Of a stretch of 64,000 bases of DNA, positions 8,278 through 14,947 are shown in pieces. Within the stretch, counting starts at the first letter, position 1. Each line of letters begins with the position of its first letter. The DNA comes from Pseudomonas baetica (GTDB lineage Bacteria > Pseudomonadota > Gammaproteobacteria > Pseudomonadales > Pseudomonadaceae): contig NZ_JAIHLQ010000001.1 in NCBI RefSeq assembly GCF_019733355.1, positions 248,001 through 312,000 of the forward strand. Reading direction: 5' to 3'. A model generated the notes under the pieces. The model saw only the letters and a program-made list of their open reading frames with translations. It had not been told where the DNA came from and ran no database searches. The position numbers and the translations under genes were made by a program.

Positions 8278-9249
8278 TCAGCGTTGCTTCAGGCGGTCGA
8301 TGACCACAGCCAAGAGCAGAATCGATCCACGAATCACGTACTGATAAAACGTATCGATGTTCTTCAGGTTCATCGCATTCTCGATAATCGCCAGAATCAA
8401 CACCCCGGCAATCACATGCCGAATCATGCCGATCCCGCCGCTCAGCGATACCCCGCCCAGCACACACGCCGAGATCACTGTCAGCTCGAAACCCTGACCA
8501 ATCATCGGTTGCCCGGAGGTCATACGCGACGCCAGAATCACCCCGGCCAACGCACCGATCAAACCGTGCACGGCGAAGATGATGATCTTGGTGCGATCAA
8601 CGTTCACCCCGGCCAGCAATGCCGCTTCCTGGTTGCCACCGATGGCCATGGTGTTGCGACCGTAGGTGGTGTAATTGAGCAGCCAGCCGAAAAACACAAA
8701 ACAAACGACGGTGATCACAATCGGCACAGGCACGCCGAACAACTGGCCGTTACCGAAAACAAAGAACGATTCCTGCGACACGCCCACTGCTTTGCCGTTG
8801 GCAAAAATGTAAGCCAGGCCCCGCACGATCTGCATGGTCGCCAGCGTTGTGATCAACGCGTTGACCCGCAGCTTGGCAATCACGATCCCGTTGATCAGGC
8901 CGACAATCAGGCCCATCAACAACGCCGCGCAGACACCGAGGAACACGCTGTCGGTGTCACGCATCACCACTGCCGCCACCACCCCGGCGCAGGCAATCAC
9001 CGAACCCACCGACAAATCGAAATGCCCCGACGCCAGGCAATAGAGCATGGTGCAGGCGGCGATGCCGGTAGTGGAAATCGCCAGGCCCAGCCCCCGCATG
9101 TTCAGCGGCGAAAGGAAGTTGTCGATCAGCAAGGCGCAGGCGACGAAGATAGCCACCGCCGCCAGCAACATGACCCAGTCATCGAGGAAGCGCCGCATAT
9201 CCAAAGGTTTGCGCTCGGTCGGCAGGGTTTCGTTTTGGGTTGTCATCAT
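8278..9249 (-). CDS. araH: L-arabinose/D-galactose ABC transporter permease
   Basis: 323 residues; the ATG at 9249 has GAGAGG five bases upstream. It is a RbsC/AraH-type inner-membrane permease that dimerises to form the pore of a CUT2 sugar importer. Hydrophobic segments begin at VMLLAAVAIFVACALLI, and the characteristic loop GGNQEAALLAGVNVDRTKI (EAA-like, contacts the ATPase) is present, as is SGHFDLSVGS after the second helix. It is the last gene of araFGH, 9 bp after araG. Closest by pattern to AraH rather than RbsC (ASRMTSGQPMIGQGFEL). Confidence 0.92.
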   Translation of the reverse strand: MMTTQNETLPTERKPLDMRRFLDDWVMLLAAVAIFVACALLIDNFLSPLNMRGLGLAISTTGIAACTMLYCLASGHFDLSVGSVIACAGVVAAVVMRDTDSVFLGVCAALLMGLIVGLINGIVIAKLRVNALITTLATMQIVRGLAYIFANGKAVGVSQESFFVFGNGQLFGVPVPIVITVVCFVFFGWLLNYTTYGRNTMAIGGNQEAALLAGVNVDRTKIIIFAVHGLIGALAGVILASRMTSGQPMIGQGFELTVISACVLGGVSLSGGIGMIRHVIAGVLILAIIENAMNLKNIDTFYQYVIRGSILLLAVVIDRLKQR

Positions 9250-9258
9250 AGTCACCTC

Positions 9259-10803
9259 TCAGTTCGCCACGCCGTCAGCGCGGTGGCGCGGCAAAGCCAG
9301 TTGCAGCAGGTTGGATTCATTGGCCTGTTCGCGGCAGACTTCGCCGCGCAGGGCGCCTTCGCACAGCACCAGGATGCGGTCGGAAATCCCCATCACTTCC
9401 ATCAGGTCGCTGGACACCACGATCACCGAAATACCGTCGGCGGCAAGGTTATGGATGATCTGGTAGATCTCCGCTTTGGCACCGATGTCGATGCCGCGAG
9501 TCGGTTCATCGAGCAGCAAAACCTTCATTGGCATCGACAACCAGCGGCCGAGGATGGCCTTCTGCTGATTGCCGCCGGAGAGGAATTTGATCTGCTGGCC
9601 GGCGTGGGGCGTTTTGACTTTCAACGCTTTGATCTGCTTGTCGGCGTTGCCCTTCTCCCACATCCCGCGCAATAGGCAACCGAGACCCGAATGGGCGCCG
9701 CGCGCGCTGATGTTGATGTTCTCGGCAACGCTGGCCAGCGGGATGATGCCCTCCTTTTTGCGGTCCTCTGGACACAGCAGAATCCCGGCGGCAATCGCGT
9801 CGCGCGGTGAGCGCAATTTCAGTTCATGGCCGCGCAGTTCGAGGCGTCCGGCGGTGTGGCGCTCAAGTCCACTGAGCAGGCGAAACAGCTCGGTGCGCCC
9901 TGCCCCGACCAGCCCGAACAAGCCAAGAATCTCGCCCTTGTGCGCCTCGAAACTGATCGGCTCACGCAGGCCCGGGCCGAGCAAACCGTCGACTTTCAGC
10001 GCCACGGCACCGCGTGGACGATTGCGGTAATCGTAGATGTCCTGAATGTCGCGCCCGACCATGCAGGTCACCAGTTGATCGTGGGTCAACTGGCTCATGT
10101 CGTCGAAAGTGCGCACGTAGCGGCCGTCCTTGAACACCGTTACCGCATCGCAGATACGGAACACCTCCTCCATGCGATGGGAAACGTAAAGCACGACTTT
10201 GCCCTCGTCGCGCAGACGGCCGATGATCGCCATCAAACGGTCGATCTCACGGGCCGAGAGGCTGCTGGTGGGTTCGTCGAACGCGATCACGTGGGCGCCG
10301 CGCGACAACGCCTTGGCAATTTCCACCAGTTGCCGCTGGCCGAGTGACAAGCGGCCGACCTTGGTCTGCGGATCGATTTCGTCAGCCAGACCTTTGAGGC
10401 AATTCAACGCTTGCTGACGCAGTGCGCCGCGATTGATCAAACCGAAACTGGCCGGCAGATGCCCGAGAAACAGGTTCTCGGCGACGGTCATTTCCGGCAC
10501 CAGATGCAGCTCCTGGTGAATCACCGCGACACCGCTGCCGATACTGTCGGCAGTCGATTTGAAAGCCATCGTCCGGTCGCCGATCTGCAACTCGCCGCTG
10601 CTCGGGATATAAGCGCCACCGAGGATTTTCAGCAGGGTCGATTTACCGGCGCCGTTCTCGCCCATCAAGGCATGAACCTGTCCCGGATGCGCGACGAAAC
10701 TGATGCCATCCAGCGCTTTGACGCCGGGAAAGGTTTTGCCGATCCCGTTGAAGCGCAGGCTGGCGCTCATGCTGTGTTCTTGTGTCTGTACTTGCGCGTG
10801 CAT
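9259..10803 (-). CDS. araG: L-arabinose/D-galactose ABC transporter ATP-binding protein
   Basis: 514 residues with two tandem ATPase domains, as in all CUT2 sugar ATPases. The first domain has Walker A GENGAGKST (~48-56), signature LSLGQRQ and Walker B VIAFDEPTSS. The second has the degenerate Walker A GLVGAGRTE, signature LSGGNQQKA and VLLLDEPTRGID. The start at 10803 is preferred over the inner MSASLRF because GAGG stands seven bases before it. It lies between araF and araH; the perfect hairpin in the araF-araG gap probably keeps its level below that of the binding protein. Confidence 0.93.
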   Translation of the reverse strand: MHAQVQTQEHSMSASLRFNGIGKTFPGVKALDGISFVAHPGQVHALMGENGAGKSTLLKILGGAYIPSSGELQIGDRTMAFKSTADSIGSGVAVIHQELHLVPEMTVAENLFLGHLPASFGLINRGALRQQALNCLKGLADEIDPQTKVGRLSLGQRQLVEIAKALSRGAHVIAFDEPTSSLSAREIDRLMAIIGRLRDEGKVVLYVSHRMEEVFRICDAVTVFKDGRYVRTFDDMSQLTHDQLVTCMVGRDIQDIYDYRNRPRGAVALKVDGLLGPGLREPISFEAHKGEILGLFGLVGAGRTELFRLLSGLERHTAGRLELRGHELKLRSPRDAIAAGILLCPEDRKKEGIIPLASVAENINISARGAHSGLGCLLRGMWEKGNADKQIKALKVKTPHAGQQIKFLSGGNQQKAILGRWLSMPMKVLLLDEPTRGIDIGAKAEIYQIIHNLAADGISVIVVSSDLMEVMGISDRILVLCEGALRGEVCREQANESNLLQLALPRHRADGVAN

Positions 10804-10827
10804 AAAGCCACCTCATCACACCGATCA

Positions 10828-10851
10828 AACGGCCCGGCTACCCGGGCCGTT
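10828..10851 (-). promoter_or_regulatory. Intercistronic hairpin araF-araG
   Basis: AACGGCCCGG and CCGGGCCGTT form a perfect 10-bp stem with a 4-base loop, just after the araF stop. There are only three T residues after it on the coding strand, so it is probably an mRNA-stabilising or partial-termination element. Such elements commonly raise binding-protein levels over the membrane components. Confidence 0.7.
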
Positions 10852-10857
10852 ACTACG

Positions 10858-11862
10858 TCAGTTCCACAAGCCGATTTTTTCCAGCTCTTGCTTGAAGTTC
10901 TCGCGGGTGATCAGGGTGACGTCGTCCATGGCGGTGTACTTCGGCGGTTCTTTGCCGGTGGTGACCCACTCGTACATCATCTCGGCGGTCTTGTAGCCTT
11001 CGATGTGCGGGCTCGGCAGCATCGAACCGAAGAAGCCACTGTTGGGCTTTTTCAGCTCGCCGATCGCGTCGGTGCCGTTGATGCCGATACCGATCACGTT
11101 AGCCGCAGCAAAACCGGCGGCTTCGGTAGCGCGTACGCCGCCGAGCACGGTGTTATCGTTCATGCCGCCGATGATCAGGTTCTTCGCCGCGCTCGGCAGT
11201 TTCACCAGCGCCGAGTTGGTGGCGTCCATGCTGCCCGGTACGTCGAGGGTCTTCAGGGCCGCGAACAGTATGTGGTCTTTGGGCATGCCCGCCTCTTCGA
11301 GGGATTTGACCGAGCCGTCGGTGCGCTTCTTGCCGGTGTCGAGTTCGTTGTAGGTGTTGACCACCGCGTACGTATCTTTCCAGTCCCAGTTACGTTTCTT
11401 GGCTTCGGCGGCCATGGCGGCGCCTTGCTTCTGGCCGACTTCGAACGCGGCCATGCCCAGGTACGGCACGTCTTCCATGAACTTGCCGTTGGCGTCGACG
11501 AAGCGGTCGTCCACGGCAATCACTTTGAGGTCATTCCTTTTGGCTTTGGCCATGATCGCCGGGCCCAGGGACACGTCAGGCGGGCAGATCACGAAGCCCT
11601 TGGCGCCGTTGGCCGCGAGGCTGTCGATGGCCGACAGGGTTTTTTCGCCATCCGGCACGGCAATCTTGATCAGTTCAAACCCTTTGTCCTTGGCGGCTTT
11701 CTCGGCGAAGGCCCATTCGGTCTGGAACCACGGCTCTTCGGCCTGTTTGACCAGAAAACCGATCTTCACGGTATCGGCAGCGAGCAGCGAACTGCTCAGA
11801 CTGAACGCGGTGACCGCCAGGGCGGCACTGCACAGGGTACGAATCCCGAAACGACGTTTCAT
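10858..11862 (-). CDS. araF: L-arabinose/D-galactose-binding periplasmic protein
   Basis: 334 residues from MKRRFGIRTLCS. Residues 1-28 are a Sec signal peptide ending SSLLA|ADTVKIGF. The mature protein is a two-lobed sugar-binding protein: KIGFLVKQAEEPWFQTEW at the N-terminus, the inter-lobe KRNWDWKDTYAVVNTYNELDTGKKRTDG and GGMNDNTVLGGVRATEAAGF resemble E. coli AraF closely. It is first in araFGH. The 5' region carries a GGAG ribosome site, an AATAACAA Crc/Hfq-type motif overlapping it, and a GntR operator further upstream, so both catabolite and substrate control are likely. Confidence 0.93.
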   Translation of the reverse strand: MKRRFGIRTLCSAALAVTAFSLSSSLLAADTVKIGFLVKQAEEPWFQTEWAFAEKAAKDKGFELIKIAVPDGEKTLSAIDSLAANGAKGFVICPPDVSLGPAIMAKAKRNDLKVIAVDDRFVDANGKFMEDVPYLGMAAFEVGQKQGAAMAAEAKKRNWDWKDTYAVVNTYNELDTGKKRTDGSVKSLEEAGMPKDHILFAALKTLDVPGSMDATNSALVKLPSAAKNLIIGGMNDNTVLGGVRATEAAGFAAANVIGIGINGTDAIGELKKPNSGFFGSMLPSPHIEGYKTAEMMYEWVTTGKEPPKYTAMDDVTLITRENFKQELEKIGLWN

Positions 11863-11873
11863 AAGCTGACTCC

Positions 11874-11881
11874 TTGTTATT
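11874..11881 (-). promoter_or_regulatory. Crc/Hfq catabolite-activity motif before araF
   Basis: On the coding strand AATAACAA stands immediately before the GGAG ribosome-binding site of araF, within an A-rich run. It matches the AAYAAYAA motif bound by Hfq-Crc in Pseudomonas to repress translation on preferred carbon sources. The match is exact; the function is inferred. Confidence 0.55.
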
Positions 11882-11954
11882 TTTTTTGAGCAATATTTGA
11901 AAAGCGTTAAAGCGGTTGAAGCGGGTTCCTGCAAAGCCTGTAGAAAATAGTCAT

Positions 11955-11968
11955 ATCGTATGATGATT
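11955..11968 (-). promoter_or_regulatory. Putative GntR operator upstream of araF
   Basis: The coding-strand sequence AATCATCATACGAT differs at one base from AATCATCATATGAT upstream of the FCD-type GntR gene at 14797-14810. Around it, TCATA-TCG-TATGA (11951-11963) is a perfect inverted repeat. Sharing of a near-identical site between the regulator's own promoter and the importer's promoter suggests direct control. Confidence 0.6.
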
Positions 11969-12007
11969 GGATTTCAGACGGATTTATCCGCGCGAAAACC
12001 CAATCAA

Positions 12008-12826
12008 TCAGTCGTGGTACATCACCGAGCGACCACCATCGACGGTGATGCACGAAGCGTTGATAAAGGGTGCTTCATCGCTTGCCAGAAACACCGCCGT
12101 CATTGCCACTTCAATTGGCTGACCGATGCGTTTCGGCGGGTGCAGATCGAAAGCGCGCTGACGCTCGGCGTGCGGATCGGCGAAACCGTTCCAGTAATCG
12201 ACGTTCAATTGAGTCTCGATGTAGCCCGGAGCAATGGCGTTGACGCGAATACCCTTCGCCGCGTACTCGATGCCCAGCGCACGCGTCAGCCCGAGCAAGC
12301 CGTGCTTGGCCACCGGGTACGGGAAACAGCCGGGAATGATGTGGCTCGAATGGGTCGAGGCGATGTTGATGATGCTGCCGATGCCCTGCTCGATCATCTG
12401 CGCCAGTACTGCTTTGCAGCCATACCAGGCGCCGTCGAGGTCGATGGCAAAGCAACGGCGCCAGTCCTCTTCGGTCATTTCCAGTGGATCCCGGAACACA
12501 TTGACCCCGGCGCAGTTGACCAGCACGTCGATGCGGCCGTGCAACTCGACAGCGCGTTTGGCCATGGCGTGCAGGTCCTGCTGGCGCGACACATCAGCCC
12601 TGATCGCCTGTACGTCATAGCCCTGTTCGCGCCAATGGGCTGCAACCTGCTCGACCTTCTCACCCTGAATATCGCTGATCAGCAGTTTCGCTTGCTGCGC
12701 AGCGAAGGTCGCGACGATGGCTTCGCCAATGCCTTGGGCGGCACCGGTCAGCAGCACAACTTTGTTTTTCAGACGCTCGCCCTTCGGCGGCGCGGGCACC
12801 GGCGGCAGGGTAAGTGGTTCAGCCAT
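12008..12826 (-). CDS. SDR-family sugar 1-dehydrogenase (L-arabinose/D-galactose)
   Basis: 272 residues. Classical short-chain dehydrogenase: NAD(P)-binding TGAAQGIG (27-34), NCAG (104-107), catalytic Ser in NIAST (S157) and Y170-x3-K174 (YPVAK). A ~20-residue proline-rich N-terminal extension precedes the fold. Beside an arabinose-type importer and an SMP-30 lactonase it most likely oxidises L-arabinose and/or D-galactose to the aldonolactone, the first step of the non-phosphorylating pathway. Its start codon lies about 30 bp after an intrinsic terminator in its own leader, and an in-frame TGA lies two codons before the ATG. The exact sugar cannot be decided from sequence alone. Confidence 0.87.
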   Translation of the reverse strand: MAEPLTLPPVPAPPKGERLKNKVVLLTGAAQGIGEAIVATFAAQQAKLLISDIQGEKVEQVAAHWREQGYDVQAIRADVSRQQDLHAMAKRAVELHGRIDVLVNCAGVNVFRDPLEMTEEDWRRCFAIDLDGAWYGCKAVLAQMIEQGIGSIINIASTHSSHIIPGCFPYPVAKHGLLGLTRALGIEYAAKGIRVNAIAPGYIETQLNVDYWNGFADPHAERQRAFDLHPPKRIGQPIEVAMTAVFLASDEAPFINASCITVDGGRSVMYHD

Positions 12827-12829
12827 GGA

Positions 12830-12982
12830 TCAGGACTCCTGTTCGCAAGCGCAAAAAAACCGGGCATCTGACGATGTCCGGTCTGGAAGGCGTTTGGAAC
12901 AAAACAGGCAGGCGCAGGCAACGGTATCGGGCCGTTGCGAGACGCGGGCTCCACATGGGAGTGCAATAGACATTCGCTGCAT
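12830..12982 (-). CDS. Possible leader peptide (50 codons) before the SDR gene
   Basis: A short frame starts at an ATG preceded by AGGTG at good spacing and by AAGAACAA, a Crc-type motif. It runs through the terminator hairpin and stops at TGA two codons before, and in frame with, the dehydrogenase ATG. The predicted product begins MQRMSIALPCGARVS and is Cys/Arg-rich. Ribosomes on it would melt the terminator. Coding is not proven: codon use is unremarkable and the frame may be open by chance. Confidence 0.25.
   Translation of the reverse strand: MQRMSIALPCGARVSQRPDTVACACLFCSKRLPDRTSSDARFFCACEQES
12853..12882 (-). terminator. Intrinsic terminator in the SDR leader
   Basis: On the minus strand a 10-bp stem with one A-C mismatch (ACCGGACATC / GATGCCCGGT) and loop GTCA is followed by seven T residues. 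It lies only about 30 bases before the SDR start codon, leaving no room for a separate promoter downstream, so SDR transcripts must read through it. It could also end transcripts from the SMP-30 gene. Confidence 0.75.
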
Positions 12983-13001
12983 CACTTCACCTGTTTTGTT
13001 C
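12897..13001 (-). ncRNA. Structured leader RNA of the SDR gene (candidate riboregulator)
   Basis: The segment is closed by a perfect 12-bp inverted repeat (GAACAAAACAGG / CCTGTTTTGTTC). Inside on the minus strand are further hairpins: GCAACGG/CCGTTGC (7 bp), CTCC/GGAG, and a weaker TGCA pairing. It sits between a good promoter (13037-13066) and an intrinsic terminator, the layout of an attenuator or riboswitch. A small RNA ending at the terminator is the alternative. I recognise no known family. Confidence 0.5.
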
Positions 13002-13036
13002 TTTTTAAGTGTGAGTGCGTGTTACTGCTGGAGCCG

Positions 13037-13066
13037 ACTATAAACCCGACCGCCAAATAATCTCAA
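13037..13066 (-). promoter_or_regulatory. Sigma-70-type promoter of the SDR leader
   Basis: On the minus strand TTGAGA (13066-13061), an 18-base spacer and TATAGT (13042-13037) form a good sigma-70 match. Transcription would start near 13030, giving a leader of about 200 nt before the dehydrogenase ATG. Confidence 0.55.
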
Positions 13067-13079
13067 TATATAATTTCTC

Positions 13080-13096
13080 ATCCCATATTTTGGGAT
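13080..13096. promoter_or_regulatory. Perfect palindrome ATCCCA-N5-TGGGAT, probable operator
   Basis: A 6-5-6 perfect inverted repeat directly after the SMP-30 gene stop codon. Relative to the predicted SDR start site it is centred about 58 bases upstream, the usual place for an activator. It is unlike the GntR site found before araF, so a second regulator may act here. Confidence 0.45.
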
Positions 13097-13972
13097 CTAG
13101 CCTGCAAATCGCGTACAGAGCTTTCCTGCAACATCAACCCGCATCGATAGCACAGCACCGTCCAGCGGATGGTTGTGCGGTCCCTTGGCGCTGGTGATGT
13201 AAAGCGTTTTCAGGTCTTCACCACCGAATACGCAACTGGTCGGGCGGCTGACCGGCAGATCGATTTTTCGATCAACCTTGCCTTCAGGCGTCAGTCGCAA
13301 GAGGCAGCTGCCGTCCCAACGCGCATTCCATACGTAACCCTCTGCGTCCATTGCCGAACCGTCCGGGCCGCCCTGTTCATCGGGGCCGTACCAGATGTAA
13401 GCGGTGTCGAGGTTGCCGTCGGTGTGGATGAAATAGCGATAGAGGGTGCTGTCGAGGCTGTCGCCAAACAGCAGCGTTGTGCCGTCGTTGCTCCACAGCA
13501 ACGTGTTGGGAATGCCCAATCCGCGCAACAGCGGCGTGACGCGTTTATCCGGATCGATACGAAACAGGCCACCGGAGCGGCGGATGATCGGCAGATCCTC
13601 GCCTTGTTCGCCGATGTTGTTTTGCATCGTGCCGAGCCACAAGCGGCCCTGAGCATCGCAGCGCGCTTCGTTGGGGCGATTGCCGGGTTGCGGGTCGGCG
13701 ATGCAGAACAAGGTCAGGTGCGGTTCAAGGCCGGGGGAGTCGAGATCGAGTCGATAGACGCCACTGCTAAGGGTCACCAGGGCATCGCCGCTGTTGCACG
13801 GGATGAACGCGGAAATGTGTTCTGGCATCTGCCAGATCTGCACATTCTGGCCGATCAGGCGCAGGGCTTGCTTGCCGCCAATATCAACCCAGTACAGCGC
13901 CTGGGTCGGGGCATCCCAGAATGGGCCTTCACCGAGTTGGGCGCGGTGTTGGGTAACGGCAGTCCACGTCAT
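13097..13972 (-). CDS. SMP-30/gluconolactonase-family sugar lactonase
   Basis: 291 residues from the ATG of MTWTAVTQHRAQLGEGPFW, with AAGGAA six bases upstream. SMP-30 proteins are six-bladed propellers that use one divalent metal to hydrolyse aldonolactones. Seen are the metal-ligand motif GEGPFW (E15), RPNEARCDAQGRLWLGTM, and the conserved PDGSAMDAEGYVWNARW, which carries the catalytic Asp. It probably opens L-arabino- or D-galactono-lactone made by the adjacent SDR enzyme. It lies between the GntR and SDR genes on the same strand, separated from the latter by the leader and its promoter. Confidence 0.88.
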   Translation of the reverse strand: MTWTAVTQHRAQLGEGPFWDAPTQALYWVDIGGKQALRLIGQNVQIWQMPEHISAFIPCNSGDALVTLSSGVYRLDLDSPGLEPHLTLFCIADPQPGNRPNEARCDAQGRLWLGTMQNNIGEQGEDLPIIRRSGGLFRIDPDKRVTPLLRGLGIPNTLLWSNDGTTLLFGDSLDSTLYRYFIHTDGNLDTAYIWYGPDEQGGPDGSAMDAEGYVWNARWDGSCLLRLTPEGKVDRKIDLPVSRPTSCVFGGEDLKTLYITSAKGPHNHPLDGAVLSMRVDVAGKLCTRFAG

Positions 13973-14002
13973 GGCAATTCCTTTGGTCATTCTTGTTTTC
14001 AA

Positions 14003-14026
14003 TGTGGGGGTGGGCTAGCCCCCACA
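14003..14026 (-). terminator. Hairpin between the GntR and lactonase genes
   Basis: TGTGGGGG and CCCCCACA form an 8-bp stem around an 8-base loop in the short gap after the GntR stop codon. The following minus-strand bases include TTGAAAACAAG rather than a clean T-run, so termination is likely partial. Confidence 0.4.
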
Positions 14027-14042
14027 GGGGAATGTGTGGGTT

Positions 14043-14759
14043 TCAGCTGGCTTTTTTGTCGGCCATGACTTGCGGATAAAAGCGTTTGATCGCCAGATCC
14101 GCGTTATCAATCAGGGTCATGCAGGCCCACACACCGCGCGCGGAATCGCGAGCGGCGATGGCGTCGGCCATGTCTTTGTGGATCGGCAAGGTGCGGCGCA
14201 GTTCATCGGGGTCGGCGGCGGACACTTCAAACGATACCGCCAGCAATGCGCCGAGGGCCGGCACCATTTGTTCGATGAACTGGTTATGGCTGGCGGCAAG
14301 AATGCATTCGTGGAAGGACTGGTCGGCGCGGTTGTAATCCGTGCCACTGTCGACCGCGCGCTCGAGTGCGTTATAGGCCATTTGCACGGCTTGGATCTGA
14401 TCAAGGGTCGCCCGTTCGCAAGCCCAGCGCACGGCCATGGGCTCAATGGTGCGGCGCAGGTCGAGCAAGTCATCGACGAAGTTTTCCGGCAGCCCGTTGC
14501 GCGACAGCCAACCAACGACTTGCGGATCGAACAGGTTCCAGCGCCGCACCGGCAATACCCGCGTGCCGACCTTTGGCCCGACTTCAAGCATGCCTTTGGC
14601 GACGAGGGTTTTGATGGCTTCGCGGATGACCGTACGACTGACGCCGAGTTGCTCGCCGAGATCGGCCTCGACCTTGATGGACTGCCCCGGCTTCACCTGG
14701 CCGGCGGCGATCCAACTGCCCAACCAGTCAACCGTGGACGCATGAAAGCTGCTGGACAT
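14043..14759 (-). CDS. GntR/FadR-family (FCD) regulator of the sugar locus
   Basis: 238 residues from the ATG at 14759, with GAGG five bases upstream (a GTG two codons earlier is possible). Residues ~10-75 are the GntR winged helix (IKVEADLGEQLGVSRTVIREAIKTLVAKGMLEV); ~95-230 an all-helical FCD domain with the metal/ligand residues of DQSFHECILAASHNQFI and MADAIAARDSARG. It most likely responds to a sugar acid or lactone from the pathway. Its promoter holds a palindrome that recurs before araF, supporting autoregulation and control of the importer. Confidence 0.88.
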   Translation of the reverse strand: MSSSFHASTVDWLGSWIAAGQVKPGQSIKVEADLGEQLGVSRTVIREAIKTLVAKGMLEVGPKVGTRVLPVRRWNLFDPQVVGWLSRNGLPENFVDDLLDLRRTIEPMAVRWACERATLDQIQAVQMAYNALERAVDSGTDYNRADQSFHECILAASHNQFIEQMVPALGALLAVSFEVSAADPDELRRTLPIHKDMADAIAARDSARGVWACMTLIDNADLAIKRFYPQVMADKKAS

Positions 14760-14796
14760 GGACACCTCAAAGCGGTTCGCGATGGGTGCCTACGCT

Positions 14797-14811
14797 AATC
14801 ATCATATGATT
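14797..14811. promoter_or_regulatory. GntR operator palindrome upstream of its own gene
   Basis: AATCAT-CAT-ATGATT is a perfect inverted repeat with a 3-base centre, about 40 bp before the GntR start codon. Fourteen bases of it recur with one change before araF. This size and spacing suit a FadR-type dimer. Confidence 0.65.
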
Positions 14812-14850
14812 GGGTGTCAAATCAGATTTTGTCAGTTAACACGAAAACCA

Positions 14851-14936
14851 GTGTGGGAGCGGGCTTGCTCGCGAAGCGGTGTGTCAGCCAACAACGTTGC
14901 CGAGTGACACACCGCCTTCGCGAGCAAGCCCCACAT
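14851..14936. repeat. REPIN (paired REP with inner inverted repeat)
   Basis: The pair of REP cores is extended inward by a second inverted repeat (CGGTGTGTCA ... TGACACACCG). This is the typical mobile unit of two REPs in Pseudomonas. It lies between the GntR gene and the DUF1285 gene. Confidence 0.9.
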
Positions 14937-14947
14937 CAGGATATTTG

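Noticed and set aside
12897..13001. MITE or small transposon with 12-bp terminal inverted repeats
   Set aside because: No flanking target duplication is visible, and position between a promoter and a terminator in the transcribed strand suits an RNA stem better. A genome search for further copies would settle it.
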